Shown: positions 1-12,279 of the stretch, piece by piece
How positions within the stretch are numbered: the first letter of the stretch is position 1
Layout: every line of letters starts with the position of its first letter
Assembly (NCBI GenBank): GCA_028023455.1
Contig: JAQFVV010000072.1
Coordinates: 4,778,214-4,842,213 of the forward strand
Direction of reading: 5' to 3'
DNA: 64,000 bases
DNA from: Epiperipatus broadwayi
Lineage: Eukaryota; Onychophora; Udeonychophora; Euonychophora; Peripatidae
The notes under the pieces: generated by a model
The model's database searches: none
What the model saw: the letters and a program-made list of their open reading frames with translations, nothing else
What the model was told of the DNA's origin: nothing
Program-made: the position numbers and the translations under genes

Positions 1-210
1 GATCAAACTTTAATATTTTGTTTGCCTGGAATTTATTATTGTGAGTTTAAGAAACTATGAAATTATTTGAAATTATTTTGGCTGGCATTTGTCTCTGTAT
101 TCTTTTCTCAATTGTCTGAACAATGTTAAAGATCTGTTTCTCTCACTGGGTTTAGCTGGTGGCATTCATCATCATCGTTAACTTTTGGATTACTATAAAT
201 TAAATTTTTT
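1..210. other. Flank of LINE cluster, nothing recognised
   Basis: AT-rich sequence with no convincing coding frame. It lies beyond the 3' tail of the leftmost LINE copy, so it may be the original insertion site of that copy. Confidence 0.4.
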
Positions 211-890
211 ATGTGATGTGATGTGATGTACTGTAGCTTCTCCTTAAATGAAGTCAAGAACCTCTCAGCAATTATGCCCAGAGAAACCTGTTAGCTACTT
301 TATTTTGCATTCCCCAGTTTAAGTTTCCCCATATTCGGCTCCATCCCATTTCCACAACATAATTTTTGTCAATTTTATGGCCTTTATATCTAAGTCCCTC
401 TTATTTTATCCAAAACCCAACATAAAAACCAATAATCCACTTTCTGTATAATCACTTTTTTCATATTTATTCTTCCATAACTTCATTATATGTGCCCTGT
501 CTGTTTACAAGCATTTACATTCAATTAACAGATGCCGAATATTTTTTATTCCTTCCTTACATAATTTACAGACTAAATCACCCATATTTTTCCATTTACT
601 TGTATATTCTCTTGTTGCTAAAGATCCCATTTGAGCCTTAAACAATAAACTACTTTTCTTACTATTATCATATATTAACTTGCACCTAATATTCTGTTTA
701 TTTCTATATATATTTAAACTCTTTTTACTCTCCATATTAGTTCTCCATCTCTCTAACTCCCTATTCTTTATTAATAAATCTATTCTTTTATCCCATTCCT
801 TATCACTATAATATTCAACAATTCTCCTAACACAATCATCCCATCATTTGTACAAATATACTTATAATAAATTCTTTATCCAAATCTTTT
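211..890 (-). mobile_element. LINE copy 4, 5'-truncated 3' fragment
   Basis: The 3' end is a GATGT pentamer tail at 211-229 (ACATC on the coding strand), followed by a 3' UTR shared with the three neighbouring copies. The remaining frame (505-735) is the C-terminal end of the polyprotein, with Cys-X2-Cys then His-X4-Cys, the small zinc-binding motif also seen in copies 1 and 2. The copy breaks off near 890, inside the region coding KDLDKEF in copy 1, exactly where the tail of copy 3 starts. It has no reverse transcriptase core and is dead. Clade is not assigned beyond APE-type LINE (I/Jockey-like superfamily). Confidence 0.85.
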
Positions 891-1094
891 GATGTGACGT
901 GATGTACTGTGGCTTCTCCTTAAATGAAGTCAAGAATATCTGAGTAATTATGCCCAGATAAACCTGTTAGCCACTTAATTTTTCATTCACCACTCTAAGT
1001 TTTTCTACATTCTGCTCTATCCCATTTCCACAACATAATCTTTGTCAACTCTATAGCCTTAATATCTAATTCCCCCTTATCTTTTTCCAAACCC
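891..1094 (-). mobile_element. LINE copy 3, about 200-bp 3' UTR fragment
   Basis: A short fragment holding only the GATGT tail (891-905) and 3' UTR of the same LINE family. It ends at 1094, where the next GATGT tail begins. It has no coding sequence. Heavy 5' truncation is usual for target-primed reverse transcription. It sits in the same orientation as its neighbours with no intervening DNA. Confidence 0.85.
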
Positions 1095-4000
1095 ATGTGA
1101 TGTGATGTATTTGGCTTCTCCTTAAACGAAGTCAAGAATATCTCAGCAATTATGCCCAGATAAACCTGTTAGCCATTTTATTCTCCATTCCCCACTCTTA
1201 AGTCTTCCTATATTCTGCCCCATCCCATTTCCACAACATAATCTTTGTCAATTCTATGGCCTTTATATCTAAATCCCTCTTATCTCTTCACAAACCCAAC
1301 ATAAAAACTTATAACTCACTTTCTGTATAGTCACTTTGTTATGTCTATTCTCCCATAACTTCATTATCTGTACCCTTTCTGCTTTCAAGCATTTACATTC
1401 AATCAACAGGTGCCTAATATTTTCTATACCTTCCTTACACAATTTGCACACTAAATTATCCATGTTTTACCATTTACATGTATGTTCTCTTGTTGCTAAA
1501 GATCCCATTCGAGCCTTAAATAATAAACTACTTTCCTTACTATTATCATAAATTAACTCGCATCCAATATTCCGTTTACTTCTATATATATTTAAACTCT
1601 TCTTACCCTCCATACTAGTTCTCCATCTCTCCAACTCCCTATTTTTTATTAATACTTCTATTCTTTTATCCCATTCCTTACCACTATAACACTCAACAAT
1701 CCTTCTAACACAATCATCCCACCTTTTATACAAGTATACTGATATAAATTCTTTATCCAAATCTTTTGCATACCACGTTACCTTTCTCACCCATCTTGTT
1801 ACCTGTCCTTTATTCATAACCCAATTGAACACTATTTTTGCTATTCTTTTACTATCCATAAACTGCAACCTACCAAACATTTTCATTTTACTTTTTGCAT
1901 CTCTCATATAAAAACTTGACCATCCCATTTCTCCTTGAATTGCCTCCTTTGCTGTCCACATCTCTGCATCTAATGCATGTCTTCCTACTTCCCTTTGTAC
2001 TTTCTCTAAATAATCTAAAACCCTTTTACTAACACATAATGCATCATTACCATATGTTAACCCTGCTACTGCAACTCCCTTCCATACAATTCTAGCTACA
2101 TCATATTTATTATATGAAAATACTGTTAGTTTCTTTACCAATCCCTTTCTTTTCTTTGCTTCATTTACCAATTTTTTCTCCCATTCATCCAAGCAATTTT
2201 CCTGATTACATAAGATGATTCCCAAATACCTATATCTATCCACCACACTTAACTTCATATCCCCCAATAAAAATTCTACATCTTCTCTTTCCCCAGTATT
2301 AACCATCATTATATTTGATTTTTCTTCACTAAATTTAATCCCCATCTCTTTACCCACCCTTGCACATGCCCTCAACATAATTTCCATATCTTCTCTTCTT
2401 TCTGCACACAAAAAGATATCATCTGCAAAAAATAGACCCGAAAAAATGTATACTACCTTGCCACCTATTAATGATATCTCTACCCCTCTTCCTAGTCTTT
2501 CTATTGCTTTTTTCATTTCACTCAAAAACAACAAAAACAAAATAGGTGACATAGGGCATCCTTGCCTTAATCCCACCCCATTTTTAACTTTAACTGATTC
2601 TATATCCCCTAACTGGTAAGAATAATAATTATTTTTATATAATTTCTTAATAATATTTACTAAAGTCATCCATTCCCAAATTGGCTAACCTTACCCATAA
2701 TCTATTTCTATTTACTCTATCATATGCTTTCTCTCTATATATAAAACTCATATATAATGATCTACCTGAATTCCTACTCATCTCCATAAGTTGTGTAACT
2801 ACAAACAAACTATCTCCTATATGCCTATCTGACCTAAAACCTCCTTGCATTTCCCCCACTACATTATTCTCTTCCATCCATTTTACAACTCTTCCAGCTA
2901 CCATATATGAGAAAACTTTATATAAAACTAATGTTACCGCTATCGGCTTATAATTATTAACTTTCTATGATCCTTACCCTTTTCTTTAAATCATAATCTT
3001 ATTCTTGTATTACTCCAACTAACCGGAAAAACTGTCTTCTGTGCCATTTTATTAAAACATGATAATAACTTTGCTTTTGCTCTATGCCCTAAATTCATTA
3101 CCATCTCTGCTGCCCATCCATCTAAACCTCTCGCCTTTCCACTTTTCAATCTCTTCCCTGCCTCATTCAATTCATTTTTTGTGAACCTAATATTCCCATT
3201 ACTAACTGCTTTCATTTTTTCTATCACTACTTCCTTCACATCTAACATCTTTTCTATATCCATTACATATCTATTTAAGATTCTCTCTACCTCTTCTCTA
3301 GAGCTACACTCTATTCCCTCATCATCTATTAATACTATCTCTCTTTCCCCTACATTTCTCCTTTTAATGTAATTCCAAAATTTTTTACTCCCATCTCTTC
3401 CACTTTTATTAATATCCTCCAACAATTTACTATTTAACTTCATTCTCTCTCTATAATTATCCATTTTAGCCAACTTCTTCTTTTCTAAGTACTTTCCCCA
3501 TTTAGCATTAATATCATTTTCACTTTCTTTGTTCTTAATAGCACACTTATATTCTCTGCATGCTTCTTTCCTCTCTTTTACACTTTTACTAACTCTCATT
3601 TTTTATTACTTTTATTCTTCTGTATATTCTCAACTAAAACCCTATTTGCCACTTTTTCTATTTCACCACACCAGTCCTTATACTCATCCCCATCCAACTG
3701 CTCCATGGTTTCTTCAACTTTTATTTTATATTCTTCCAACTTATTCTTATCATTCACTCTCCATCCACATCTTTCACTATTGTTTCTACCTTTATTTCTA
3801 TCCTCCATCACATTACTAACCATTTCTATTACAATAAAATTATGATCACTATTACATACTCTCTCTTCATTATCAAACACCTTAATTTTCCATATTTTAT
3901 TCATTCCCTCTTTCTCTACCAATACATAATCTATTGTGTGAAATACATTATTCCTAGACCATGTGTATTGTCCCTCATACATATTTGATAAATTCCCAAT

Positions 4001-4735
4001 GCTCAAATTTACTCTGTGACAAAATTCTTTCAAAAACTGACCATTCTTATTATCTACATCATCAATTTCTTCAATATGTCCATTCATATTCCCTATAACC
4101 ATTATTCTCTTCTTCTTTTCTTTAAAAATTTGTATATCCTTAACTAGGCATTCGTATATACTACTGTTCCACTCCATTACAGTTTGACTATCTCCAGTAG
4201 CTATATACACTACAGCCACCATCCATTCTTGTCTACCCAACCTTATTTCAAACCACAAATACTCTTGACATTTAACAATATTTAAATATTTTTTTTTGAT
4301 ATAACACCTATACCACCACCCCTTTTTTCTTTTTCTTTTCTGTTTACACCCTCCCATACCACCTCTTCCAAAATATGTTCTCCTTCTTCTCTTAGATGAG
4401 TTTCCACTACTGCTAATACCTCCACCTCTTCATTTTCAATTGCTTTATTTAATTCCAGCCACTTTTCTGGTCTCCTACCATCTTGCATATTCAAAAACCC
4501 AATTTTAACAATTTTTTCTTTCCTAACTATTCTTTTGTAAATTCTTTTGATTCTTTTTTCTCCATTACGTTTATAACAAACTTTCTTACCATTAATCTTA
4601 CAAAACCATTCCCTCTCCACTTCTACACTTATATCTAAATCAACCATCTTTTGCTTATTTTTTATATCCCCTCCATTCTTGTTTTTGATATTACAATTTA
4701 AAAACCCACCCCCCTTTAAAAGTTTCCCGAATTAT
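1095..4735 (-). mobile_element. LINE copy 2, near full-length, inactivated
   Basis: Runs from its GATGT tail (1095-1109) to a 5' limit near 4720-4735. It encodes an AP-endonuclease domain, reverse transcriptase and C-terminal Cys/His motif. Homology with copy 1 stops at about the same 5' point (just outside the GGGFLNC-coding stretch). That point may be the element's real 5' end or a shared truncation. About 65 bp of weakly similar AT-rich DNA separates it from the tail of copy 1. Most differences from copy 1 are substitutions and homopolymer-length changes, so the family is moderately young. Confidence 0.88.
1269..4700 (-). pseudogene. LINE polyprotein (endonuclease-reverse transcriptase), copy 2
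   Basis: Coding order on the minus strand is N-terminal endonuclease (4647-3596), linker and RT fingers (3599-2991), RT palm (2904-1467), and Cys/His tail (1463-1269). Visible motifs are the APE residues GNMNGHIEE, the HTIDYVLV strand and SDHNFIVIEM, then RT motifs GLRQGCPMSPILF and FADDIFLC. Compared with copy 1 the frame is broken by homopolymer or small indels near 4290, 3597, 2950 and 2655. In-frame stops occur near 2989 (Leu to TGA) and 1465 (Lys to TAA). The product cannot be made intact. Confidence 0.88.
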
Positions 4736-4798
4736 ATTCTTTAAATATCAAACTCCCTAAAACTTCACTTCCTTGTTTTCCTAAGTGCAATCTATCTT
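4736..4798. other. Spacer between LINE copies 2 and 1
   Basis: AT-rich spacer of roughly 65 bp between the 5' limit of copy 2 and the tail of copy 1. It has a faint resemblance to sequence near 8500 outside copy 1, so it may be a diverged 5' leader. I cannot settle this by eye. Confidence 0.3.
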
Positions 4799-7700
4799 GA
4801 TGTGATGTGATGTATCATGGCTTCTCCTTAAACGAATTCAAGAATATCTCAGCAATTATGCCCAGATAAACCTGTTAGCCACTTTCTTCTACATTCCCCA
4901 CTCTAAATTTACCCATAATCTGCTCTATCCCATTTCCACAACATAATTTTTGTCAACTCTATAACCTTTATATCTAAATCCCCCTTATCTTTTCCCAAAC
5001 CCAGCATAAAAACCAATAATTCACTTTCTGTATAATCACTCTTTTCATATTTATTTTTCCACAACTTCATTATATGTACCCTTTCTGTTTTCAAACATTT
5101 ACATTCAATTAACAAATGCCTAATATTTTCTATTCCTTCCTTACATAATTTACAAAATAAATCACCCATATTTTTCCATTTACATGTATATTCTTTTGTA
5201 GCTAAAGATCCCGTTCGAGCCTTAAACAATAAACTACTTTCCTTACTATTATCATATATTAACTCACATCTAATATTCTGTTTATTTCTATATATATTTA
5301 AACTCTTTTTACTCTCCATACTATTTCTCCATCTCTCTAACTCCCTAGTCTTTATTAATAAATTTATTCTTTTATCCCATTCCTTACTACTATAACACTC
5401 AATAATCCTCTTAACACAATCATCCCATCTTTTGTACAAATATACTGATATAAATTCTTTATCCAAATCTTTTGCATACCGCATTACCTTTCTCACCCAT
5501 CTTGTTACCTGCCCTTTACTCATAACCCAATTAAATACTATTTTAGCTATTCTTTTATTATCCATAAACTGCAATCTACCAAACATTTTCATTTTACTTT
5601 TTGCATCTCTCATATGAAAACTTGACCATCCCATTTCTCCTTGAATTGCCTCCCTTGCTGTCCATACTTCTGCATCCAATGCATGTCTTCCTACTTCCCT
5701 TTGAGCTTTTTCTAAATAATCTAATATCTTTTTACTAACATATAATGCATCATTACCATATGTTAACCCTGCTACTGCAACTCCTTTCCATATAATTCTA
5801 GCTACATCATATTTATTATATGAAAATACTGTTAATTTCTTTATCAATCCCTTTCTTTTCTTTGCTTCATTTATCAATTTTTTCTCCCATTCATCCAAAT
5901 AATTTTTCTGATTACTTAAAATAATTCCCAAATAACTATATCTATTCACCACACTTAACTTAATATCTCCCAATAAAAATTCTACATCTTCTCTTTCCTC
6001 AGTATTAACCATCATTATATTTGATTTTTCTTCACTAAATTTAATCCCCATCTCTTTACCCACCCTTGCACATGTCCTCAACATAACTTCCATATCTTCT
6101 CTTTTTTCTGCACACAAAAATATATCATCTGCAAAACAAAGACCTGACAAAATATATACTCCCTTACTACCTATTAACAGTATCTCTATTCCTCTTCCTA
6201 ATCTTTCTATTGCTCTTTCCATTTCACTCAAATACAACACAAACAAAATAGGTGACATAGGGCATCCTTGCCTTAGTCCCACACCATTTTTAACTTTAAT
6301 TGATTCTATATTCTCTAATTGATATATATAATAATTATTTTCATATAATTTCTTAATAATATCTATTAAAGCTTCATCCATTCCCAAATTTGCTAAACTT
6401 ATCCATAATCTATTTCTATTTACTCTATCATATGCCTTCTCTATATCTATAAAACTCATATATAACTGTTTACCTGCATTCCTACTCATATCCATAAGTT
6501 GTGTAACTACAAATAAACTATCTCCTATACGCCTATCTAATCTAAAACCTCCTTGCATTTCCCCCACTACATTATTCCCTTCCATCCATTTTACAACTTT
6601 ACTAGCCACCATATATGAGAAAACTTTATATAAAACTGATGTTACCGCTATCGGTCTATAATTATTCAACTTTCTATGATCCTTACCCTTTCCTTTAAAT
6701 AATAACCTTACTCTTGTATTACTCCAACTACTTGGGAAAACTCTATTCTGTGCCATTTTATTAAAACAGGATAATAACTTTACTTTTGCCCTATATCCTA
6801 AATTCATTACCATCTCTGCTGCCCATCCATCTAAACCTCTTGCCTTCCCACTTTTCAATTTCTTCTCTACCTCATTTAGTTCATTTTCTGAAAAACTAAT
6901 ATTCCCATTACTATATTCTTTCATATTTTCTAACATTCTATCATTCACATCTAACATCTTTTCTATATTCATTACATAACTATTTAAGATTCTCTCTAAA
7001 TCTTCTCTAGAACTACACTCAGTTCCCTCATCATCTAGTAATACTAACTCTCTCTCCCCTACATTTCTCCTTTTAATATAATTCCAAAATTTTTTACTTC
7101 CATCTCTTCCACTTTTATTAATATCCTCCAACAATTTACTATTCAATTTCATTCTCTCTCTATAAATATCTATTTTAGCCAACTTCTTCTTTTCTAAATA
7201 CTTTTCCCATTTAGCATTAATATCTTTTTCACTTTCCTTATTCTTAATAGCACACTTATATTCTCTACATGATTCTTTCCTTTCTTTTACACTTTTATTA
7301 ATTTTAATTTTTTTATTACTTTTATTCTTTTCAATATTCTCACCTAAAACCCTATTTGCAACTTTTTCTACTTCCTTACACCAATCCTTATACTCATCCC
7401 CAACCCACTCTTCCATTATTTCTTCAACTTGTATTTTATACTCTTCCAACTTATTCTTATCATTCACTCTCCATCCACATCTTTCACTATTATTTCTACT
7501 TTTATTTCTATTCTCCATCACATTACTAACCATTTCAATTACAATGAAATTATGATCACTAGTGCATACTTTTTCTTCATTATCAAATACCTTAATTTTC
7601 CATATTTTATTTATTCCCTCTTTCTCTACCAATACATAATCTATTGTGTGAAATATATTATTTCTGGATCATGTGTATTGTCCCTCATAAATATTTAATA

Positions 7701-8430
7701 AATTTCCAATACTCAAATTCACTTTCTGACAAAAATTCTTCAAAAGCTGTCCATTTTTATTATCTACATCATCAATTTCTTCAATATGTCCATTCATATC
7801 CCCTATAACCATTATTCTCTTCCCCTTTTCTTTAAAACTTTGTATATCCTTAACTAAACATTCGTATATGTTACTATTCCACTCCAATATAATTTGACTA
7901 TCTCCAGTAGCTATATAAACTATAGCCACCATCCATTCTTGTCTACCCAACCTTATTTCAAACCACAAGTGTTCTTGACATTTAACAATATTTAAATATT
8001 TTTTTGATATAACACCTATACCACCACCCCTTTTTTCTTTTTTTTTTCTATTTATACCCTGCAATACCAACTGTTCCAATATAGGTTCTTCTTTTTCTCT
8101 TTAATGTGTTTCCACTACTGCTAATACCTCAAGCTCTTCATTTTCAATTGTTTGATTTAATTCCATCCACTTTTCTGGTTATCTACCACCTTGCATATTC
8201 AAAAAACCCAATTTTAACAATTTCTTCTTTCCTAACTACTCTTTTATAAATTCTTTTAATTCTTTCTTCTCCATTACATTTATAAATTACTTTCTTACCA
8301 TTAATTTTACAAACCCATTCCTTCTCCATATCTATATTTATATCAAAATCAAATTCCTTTTGCTTACTTCTTATATTCCATCCATTCTTTTTAATAATAT
8401 TACAATTTAAAAACCCACCCCCCTTTATAT
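4799..8430 (-). mobile_element. LINE copy 1, longest frame of the cluster
   Basis: The rightmost and best-preserved copy, from its GATGT tail (4799-4813) to a 5' limit near 8430. It has one long uninterrupted frame plus an upstream part separated by a single nonsense codon. It is flanked on the right by a ribozyme-related tandem repeat starting about 8505. The four copies 1 to 4 share orientation, tail and UTR and together make a head-to-tail LINE array. Confidence 0.9.
4909..8400 (-). pseudogene. LINE polyprotein (AP endonuclease and reverse transcriptase), copy 1
   Basis: A 907-residue frame (7632-4909) covers the end of the endonuclease (SDHNFIVIEM near residue 25), the RT and a C-terminal tail. 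RT motifs are FIDIEKAYDR near residue 395, GLRQGCPMSPILF near 450 and FADDIFLC near 499. The tail motif CKLCKEGIENIRHLLIEC lies near residue 828. The frame continues in phase upstream (8079-7669) through one TGG-to-TGA stop near 7670. Farther upstream there is a TAA near 8103, another stop near 8190, and a one-base insertion in a T run near 8205. RT and endonuclease catalytic residues are kept, so decay is recent. The family uses its own endonuclease and RT for target-primed insertion. Confidence 0.9.
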
Positions 8431-8676
8431 AGTACCTAGTGGCGCCCTTGGTGATCAAAAGAAGTGAAAAAGTGATTGGTACAATATATATTATTCTTTG
8501 ATTTAGAAATATCAAACTTACTACACTTAAACTTTGATACCAATTGTTTTCAATAAATACATTAATGATTATTACTAAATATTTATTAAACTGGATATTA
8601 TCTCCATTTCAGATACAAACTTTAAACTTTGACTGTAGATCACTAGGGTCTTTTTTTAATTAAACATAAACACATG

Positions 8677-8748
8677 AAAAGATTTAATTTTATCATTCCT
8701 TTTCCATGTATAAAAAGATTTAATTTTATCATTCCTTTTCCATGTATA
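8677..8748. repeat. Tandem duplication, 36-bp unit x 2
   Basis: A 36-bp segment beginning AAAAGATTTAATTTT is repeated nearly perfectly at 8677 and 8713, inside the subfamily C element. It is probably a local slippage or unequal-exchange event. Confidence 0.85.
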
Positions 8749-8834
8749 ATAAGTTTATCAGATATATTTAAAACTTCCATTCTACCACATATACTTAAAA
8801 TATATACATAGTTATCTGGAAAAAGACAAGTCAC

Positions 8835-8882
8835 TCCCAAGATGCATCTTTGCAGTACCAGCACTCAACAATTGGCCAAGAT
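8835..8882 (-). ncRNA. Degraded hammerhead ribozyme relic
   Basis: It aligns with the HHRs at 34129 and 53299 by its stem II (TGCTGGTA loop region) and by stem I (GGCCAA with TTGGGA). The CTGATGA box is altered to TGTTGAG and the GAA box is lost, so cleavage is not expected. Confidence 0.5.
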
Positions 8883-9110
8883 TATTATGTCTTCATCATT
8901 TGCTCAATGTTCATCAATATCAAACTATTACCATTTTTGTCAAACTTACTACATTCATAACTTTGGAACTAATCCTCTTCAGATAAATACATTAATAATT
9001 ACTATTAATCATTTATAAAACTAAAAGTTATTCATAACTGAGATGTAAATTTTAAATTTCACTTGAAGATAAATATAATGCTTGTAAATTAAACATAAAT
9101 ATATGAAATA

Positions 9111-10060
9111 ATATATATTTCTGTACACAAGAACAAGGCTAAACAAATTTCAAAAAGAAGACCAATGTAACACGATTCTTCGTGGTTGATTACAATAATA
9201 AGTGAACATGGCCCCGTACTTTGCTTCTTTTAGCCCAAATACACTTTGAAGTAATTTATATTTAGAAGTATATCATAGAGAACACATACTTAAAGACAAC
9301 TTGTGAAAGAATCGATCTTTTTCACTCATTAAAGTTCTATATATATATTTGAACTATTAAGCTAAATTTTATACTATATATTTAATTAAGAAATAATGTC
9401 CAGACATGTTTTATTCTATTTTACTTGCTTATAACAGACTATGAATTAACTATATGTCTTTAATGATTCGATTTTCTTGAAGAAAACAATTTTTAGCAGT
9501 AAATAAAATATAAATTGTCGTTCTCCAAGTCAATTTTCTATAGCAGACAGTTATCTGTTATTCAATAAAAGATTGATATGTTCTTTATTGAATGGCCTGT
9601 TGTAAATCTAGGTCGCAGATTTCATTTTGGTTTAGTTTTTAATTAAAATTTTATTAAGTCTCTTCTCTTTTTTTCCTAAAAGAAAATAGATCTATCATAA
9701 AATAATACTTTCTCCTTAAATAATAGCTTAAGTTTGAACTCAGACAGCACTACCTAATTTTCTCAACATCTGATGATTTTCAAATTGAGATTATTGGGTA
9801 ATTTCTGCATGAATTGTTTCTTCAGCTAACAATGCCGCAATGTTAGAGAGAGAAAATGAATGGCAAAAATAAAAGATCTTCAATTCTTAAAGGAAATTCT
9901 TAGAAGTAACTTGTTAAACCACATCCGTATGTAATTGCTTTTAAAAAAATTCATAAGTAATCAATTTTCTTTACTGATAAATTGGAAAATTGTATAAAGA
10001 TTTTTTTTTTTAATATTACAATTCAATTTTAAAACTTTTTACAATCCAATAAACTGAAAA
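9111..10060. other. AT-rich non-coding stretch
   Basis: No frame, RNA gene or recognised repeat. Only homopolymer runs and short AT-rich simple sequence are visible. Confidence 0.5.
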
Positions 10061-10070
10061 GATTTTAAAT

Positions 10071-10370
10071 TTACTTTAAAAATTGCCGATATTTAATTTT
10101 TAAAAAAATCAAAATTGCATTTTTTTTTTTTATTATTTTCGGGATTTCCTCTCTGCTAAAGGTGTTCTCAACCAAAAGTCTGCCAGATTCTTCTTCCCCA
10201 TATTTCTCTATAATATTTGCCTCTGACAGAGCATTCTTTCTCATATTGTATCTTCTTTTTATTGTTTTCCTTGGTCTTTCTTTTTCTTCCCAATTCATCA
10301 TCATCTCATACTTTTTAATCTTCTTTCTTCAGCACCTGTTTTCACACACACCCTCCCCCTTCTGAACATT
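10071..10370 (-). other. Unidentified coding-like fragment
   Basis: A 77-codon minus-strand frame (10304-10071) is rich in Glu, Lys and Arg. It contains EESGRLLVENTFSREEIP, which looks more protein-like than its surroundings, and the open reading continues toward 10370. The compositional bias (pyrimidine-rich plus strand) resembles the coding strand of the LINEs at 1-8 kb. It may be a decayed transposon fragment, but I do not recognise the family. Confidence 0.2.
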
Positions 10371-10534
10371 CCTCTAATTGCATCCATGTATATTTTTAAA
10401 TATTTTAGAATTTTTAAAAATGTATATACACACATCAAAATCATAAAATAATAATGCAAGAAATTTTAACACTTTTAAAAACAAATTAGAGACAATAAAA
10501 CAAAGATTAAAAAATCATACTATCAGACATTTTC

Positions 10535-10585
10535 GCAGCCACTTGGTCACGTGTCCATCAGTGCTCTAACCGCTAATGAAATGTA
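10535..10585 (-). repeat. Possible tRNA-like SINE head
   Basis: The minus strand reads TTAGCGGTTAGAGCACTG, which resembles a tRNA D-arm/A-box. No good B-box follows at the expected distance. Treat as a weak SINE remnant. Confidence 0.25.
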
Positions 10586-10589
10586 TTTT

Positions 10590-11310
10590 CTGTTTTCCTA
10601 CTTTATTGTAAATGCTTTTAATAATAGTATAATTCAGTGAATGCTATTGAAAATACTTATTGTAGTACTTTTTGATCAATTTTGTATTTTTTTTTCTTTT
10701 AAACTGAAATATATAAAATATTCAAATTTATATACTGTATATATGAAATACAGTAACATTCATATAAATTTAAATTATTTTATTAGAAGTACTTTCGACT
10801 ATATTTGTTGAAATCTTTGTCAACTGTATAACGTTGAATAAGTAAAAAACAAAAAATAATCCAAAAAGATAAACTATCAGGAAAAGATGAAAATAAACCT
10901 TCACCATCTGTTATATTTGATCATAATAAAAGTTATAAATACGGATTTAATTTGATTATAAAAACATAAAATAACGTAAAATAAAAGAGGCTATATTAAT
11001 ATCAAGAAATCTTCAAATGTTAAATCGTCAATCATCAAACATTAAAATATCAGAATTGTGGGAGAACTGAATTGAATTGTGGGAGTGTCTCATTTTAATT
11101 ATTCAACATTATATAGTTGACAAAGACTACAAGGAATATAGTCAAAATAATAAAATAAGTTAAATTTATATGAATATTACTGTATTTAATATATAGTATA
11201 TTATATATTCCTTCTAAATTCTTTTTTTCCTCCTCTGTTGTTGCTTTTTGCTTTTATTATGGATAGCTTGAGATTTAATACTAGAACTACTAAAGTTATG
11301 CACATATATA
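10590..11310. other. AT-rich non-coding stretch
   Basis: No coding, RNA or repeat signal beyond AT simple sequence. Confidence 0.45.
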
Positions 11311-11395
11311 TATATATAAAAGGAGGTTGCTTTGATAACAAGTTGAGATTATTGATCGTTATTGGTATTGAGATTGATTTTAATGATTATATATT
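11304..11395 (+). repeat. Dispersed repeat family B
   Basis: A (TA)n tract followed by a GGAGGTTGCTTTGATAAC segment and a run of TTGATTGTTATTGG-like sequence. The same block recurs at 13770-13880 and 32545-32640 (plus) and at 22425-22530, 34855-34980 and 35935-36015 (minus). Each is preceded on its own strand by AT-rich sequence, usually a TA dinucleotide tract. Confidence 0.6.
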
Positions 11396-11399
11396 CATG

Positions 11400-12275
11400 T
11401 TGAATTAAATTTTTCTATGGATTGTTATTATAATAATGAATAGATTTTATCACCTTATACTCCACTCAAATGCTATCATTTTAATATATAGAGTACACCT
11501 GGGTTTTGTTTTATGTGGATTATTTTATTGCGATTTTGAAGTTATGCGATTAATGTTTCTTCTTAATATCTTTCATATTTCACTAAATTTATTAGATATC
11601 AAGAAATTTAAATTATTAATAACTTATTTTGACTTGAAATACTTTTCCCCCCTAAAATATAATGTTATATTAGCAGCTAACATGAATATGGTCTGAAGCT
11701 GTACTGAGAATCTTAGCTTCTATGTAAATAACCTACTTATACTGAGTAAATAATAATAATAGATTTATACTTACATATAAAAATATTGCAATAAATATTC
11801 AAAAATTTTAAACTTTTAAAATGTATTTTATTAGATATAACAGAAATAAATAATTTTTTAGATTTTTAAAATAAATAAGATTTTATTGATTTTGTAAACT
11901 GAAAATAATCTTTCTAATGATAATGTATAATCTTTTTGTCTTGATTGTGATCTCATTTTTTTAATATAGAAACAGAAACCCATTAACACAGCACAAGACT
12001 GAAAGTGGCACTAGTTGTATATCACATCACAAATCTTATTTCTTACCAGTTCACAAGGAATGCATATTGTCAAATAGCAGTAATGATTAAAATATATACG
12101 AAAAATATAAAATTAAATACTGTAGTTAATAAAAAAATTAAAAAAAGTTTGTCTTGTATTACTTTTTTTTCAAATATTTAAAATTTTTTAGTAATCATAC
12201 TTTATTTCTGTTGTATTTTGTAAAAATTGAATGCAAGTTTGTGCACTCCAGAAAAACTAATATTTCTTTGAGAGA
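11400..12275. other. AT-rich non-coding stretch
   Basis: An 86-codon plus-strand frame at 11436-11696 is Leu/Ile/Phe-rich and shows no motif. I regard it as a chance frame. Around 11490 a short segment resembles the reverse complement of 13185-13205, suggesting another small repeat. Confidence 0.35.
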
Positions 12276-12279
12276 TTGT

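Larger units (their letters stand above)
8505..9110 (-). mobile_element. Retrozyme-like tandem (subfamily C), about 1.4 units of 428 bp
   Basis: Two diverged direct repeats of one unit: 8511-8700 matches 8939-9100, and the matching TAAACATAAA stretches at 8662 and 9090 are 428 bp apart. Between them lies a degraded hammerhead (8835-8882). Related single units occur near 34060-34350 and 50985-51310, where the HHR is better preserved. More than one unit in direct tandem fits templates from circular or concatemeric RNA, as proposed for retrozymes. That mechanism is inference. Confidence 0.6.

Noticed and set aside
211-229. GATGT repeats as a CRISPR or telomeric array
   Set aside because: Only three or four pentamers, always at LINE 3' ends; they are LINE tails.
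2215-3819. Plus-strand frames in the LINE cluster (also 1336, 5432, 7429)
   Set aside because: They are antisense shadows of the minus-strand LINE polyprotein.
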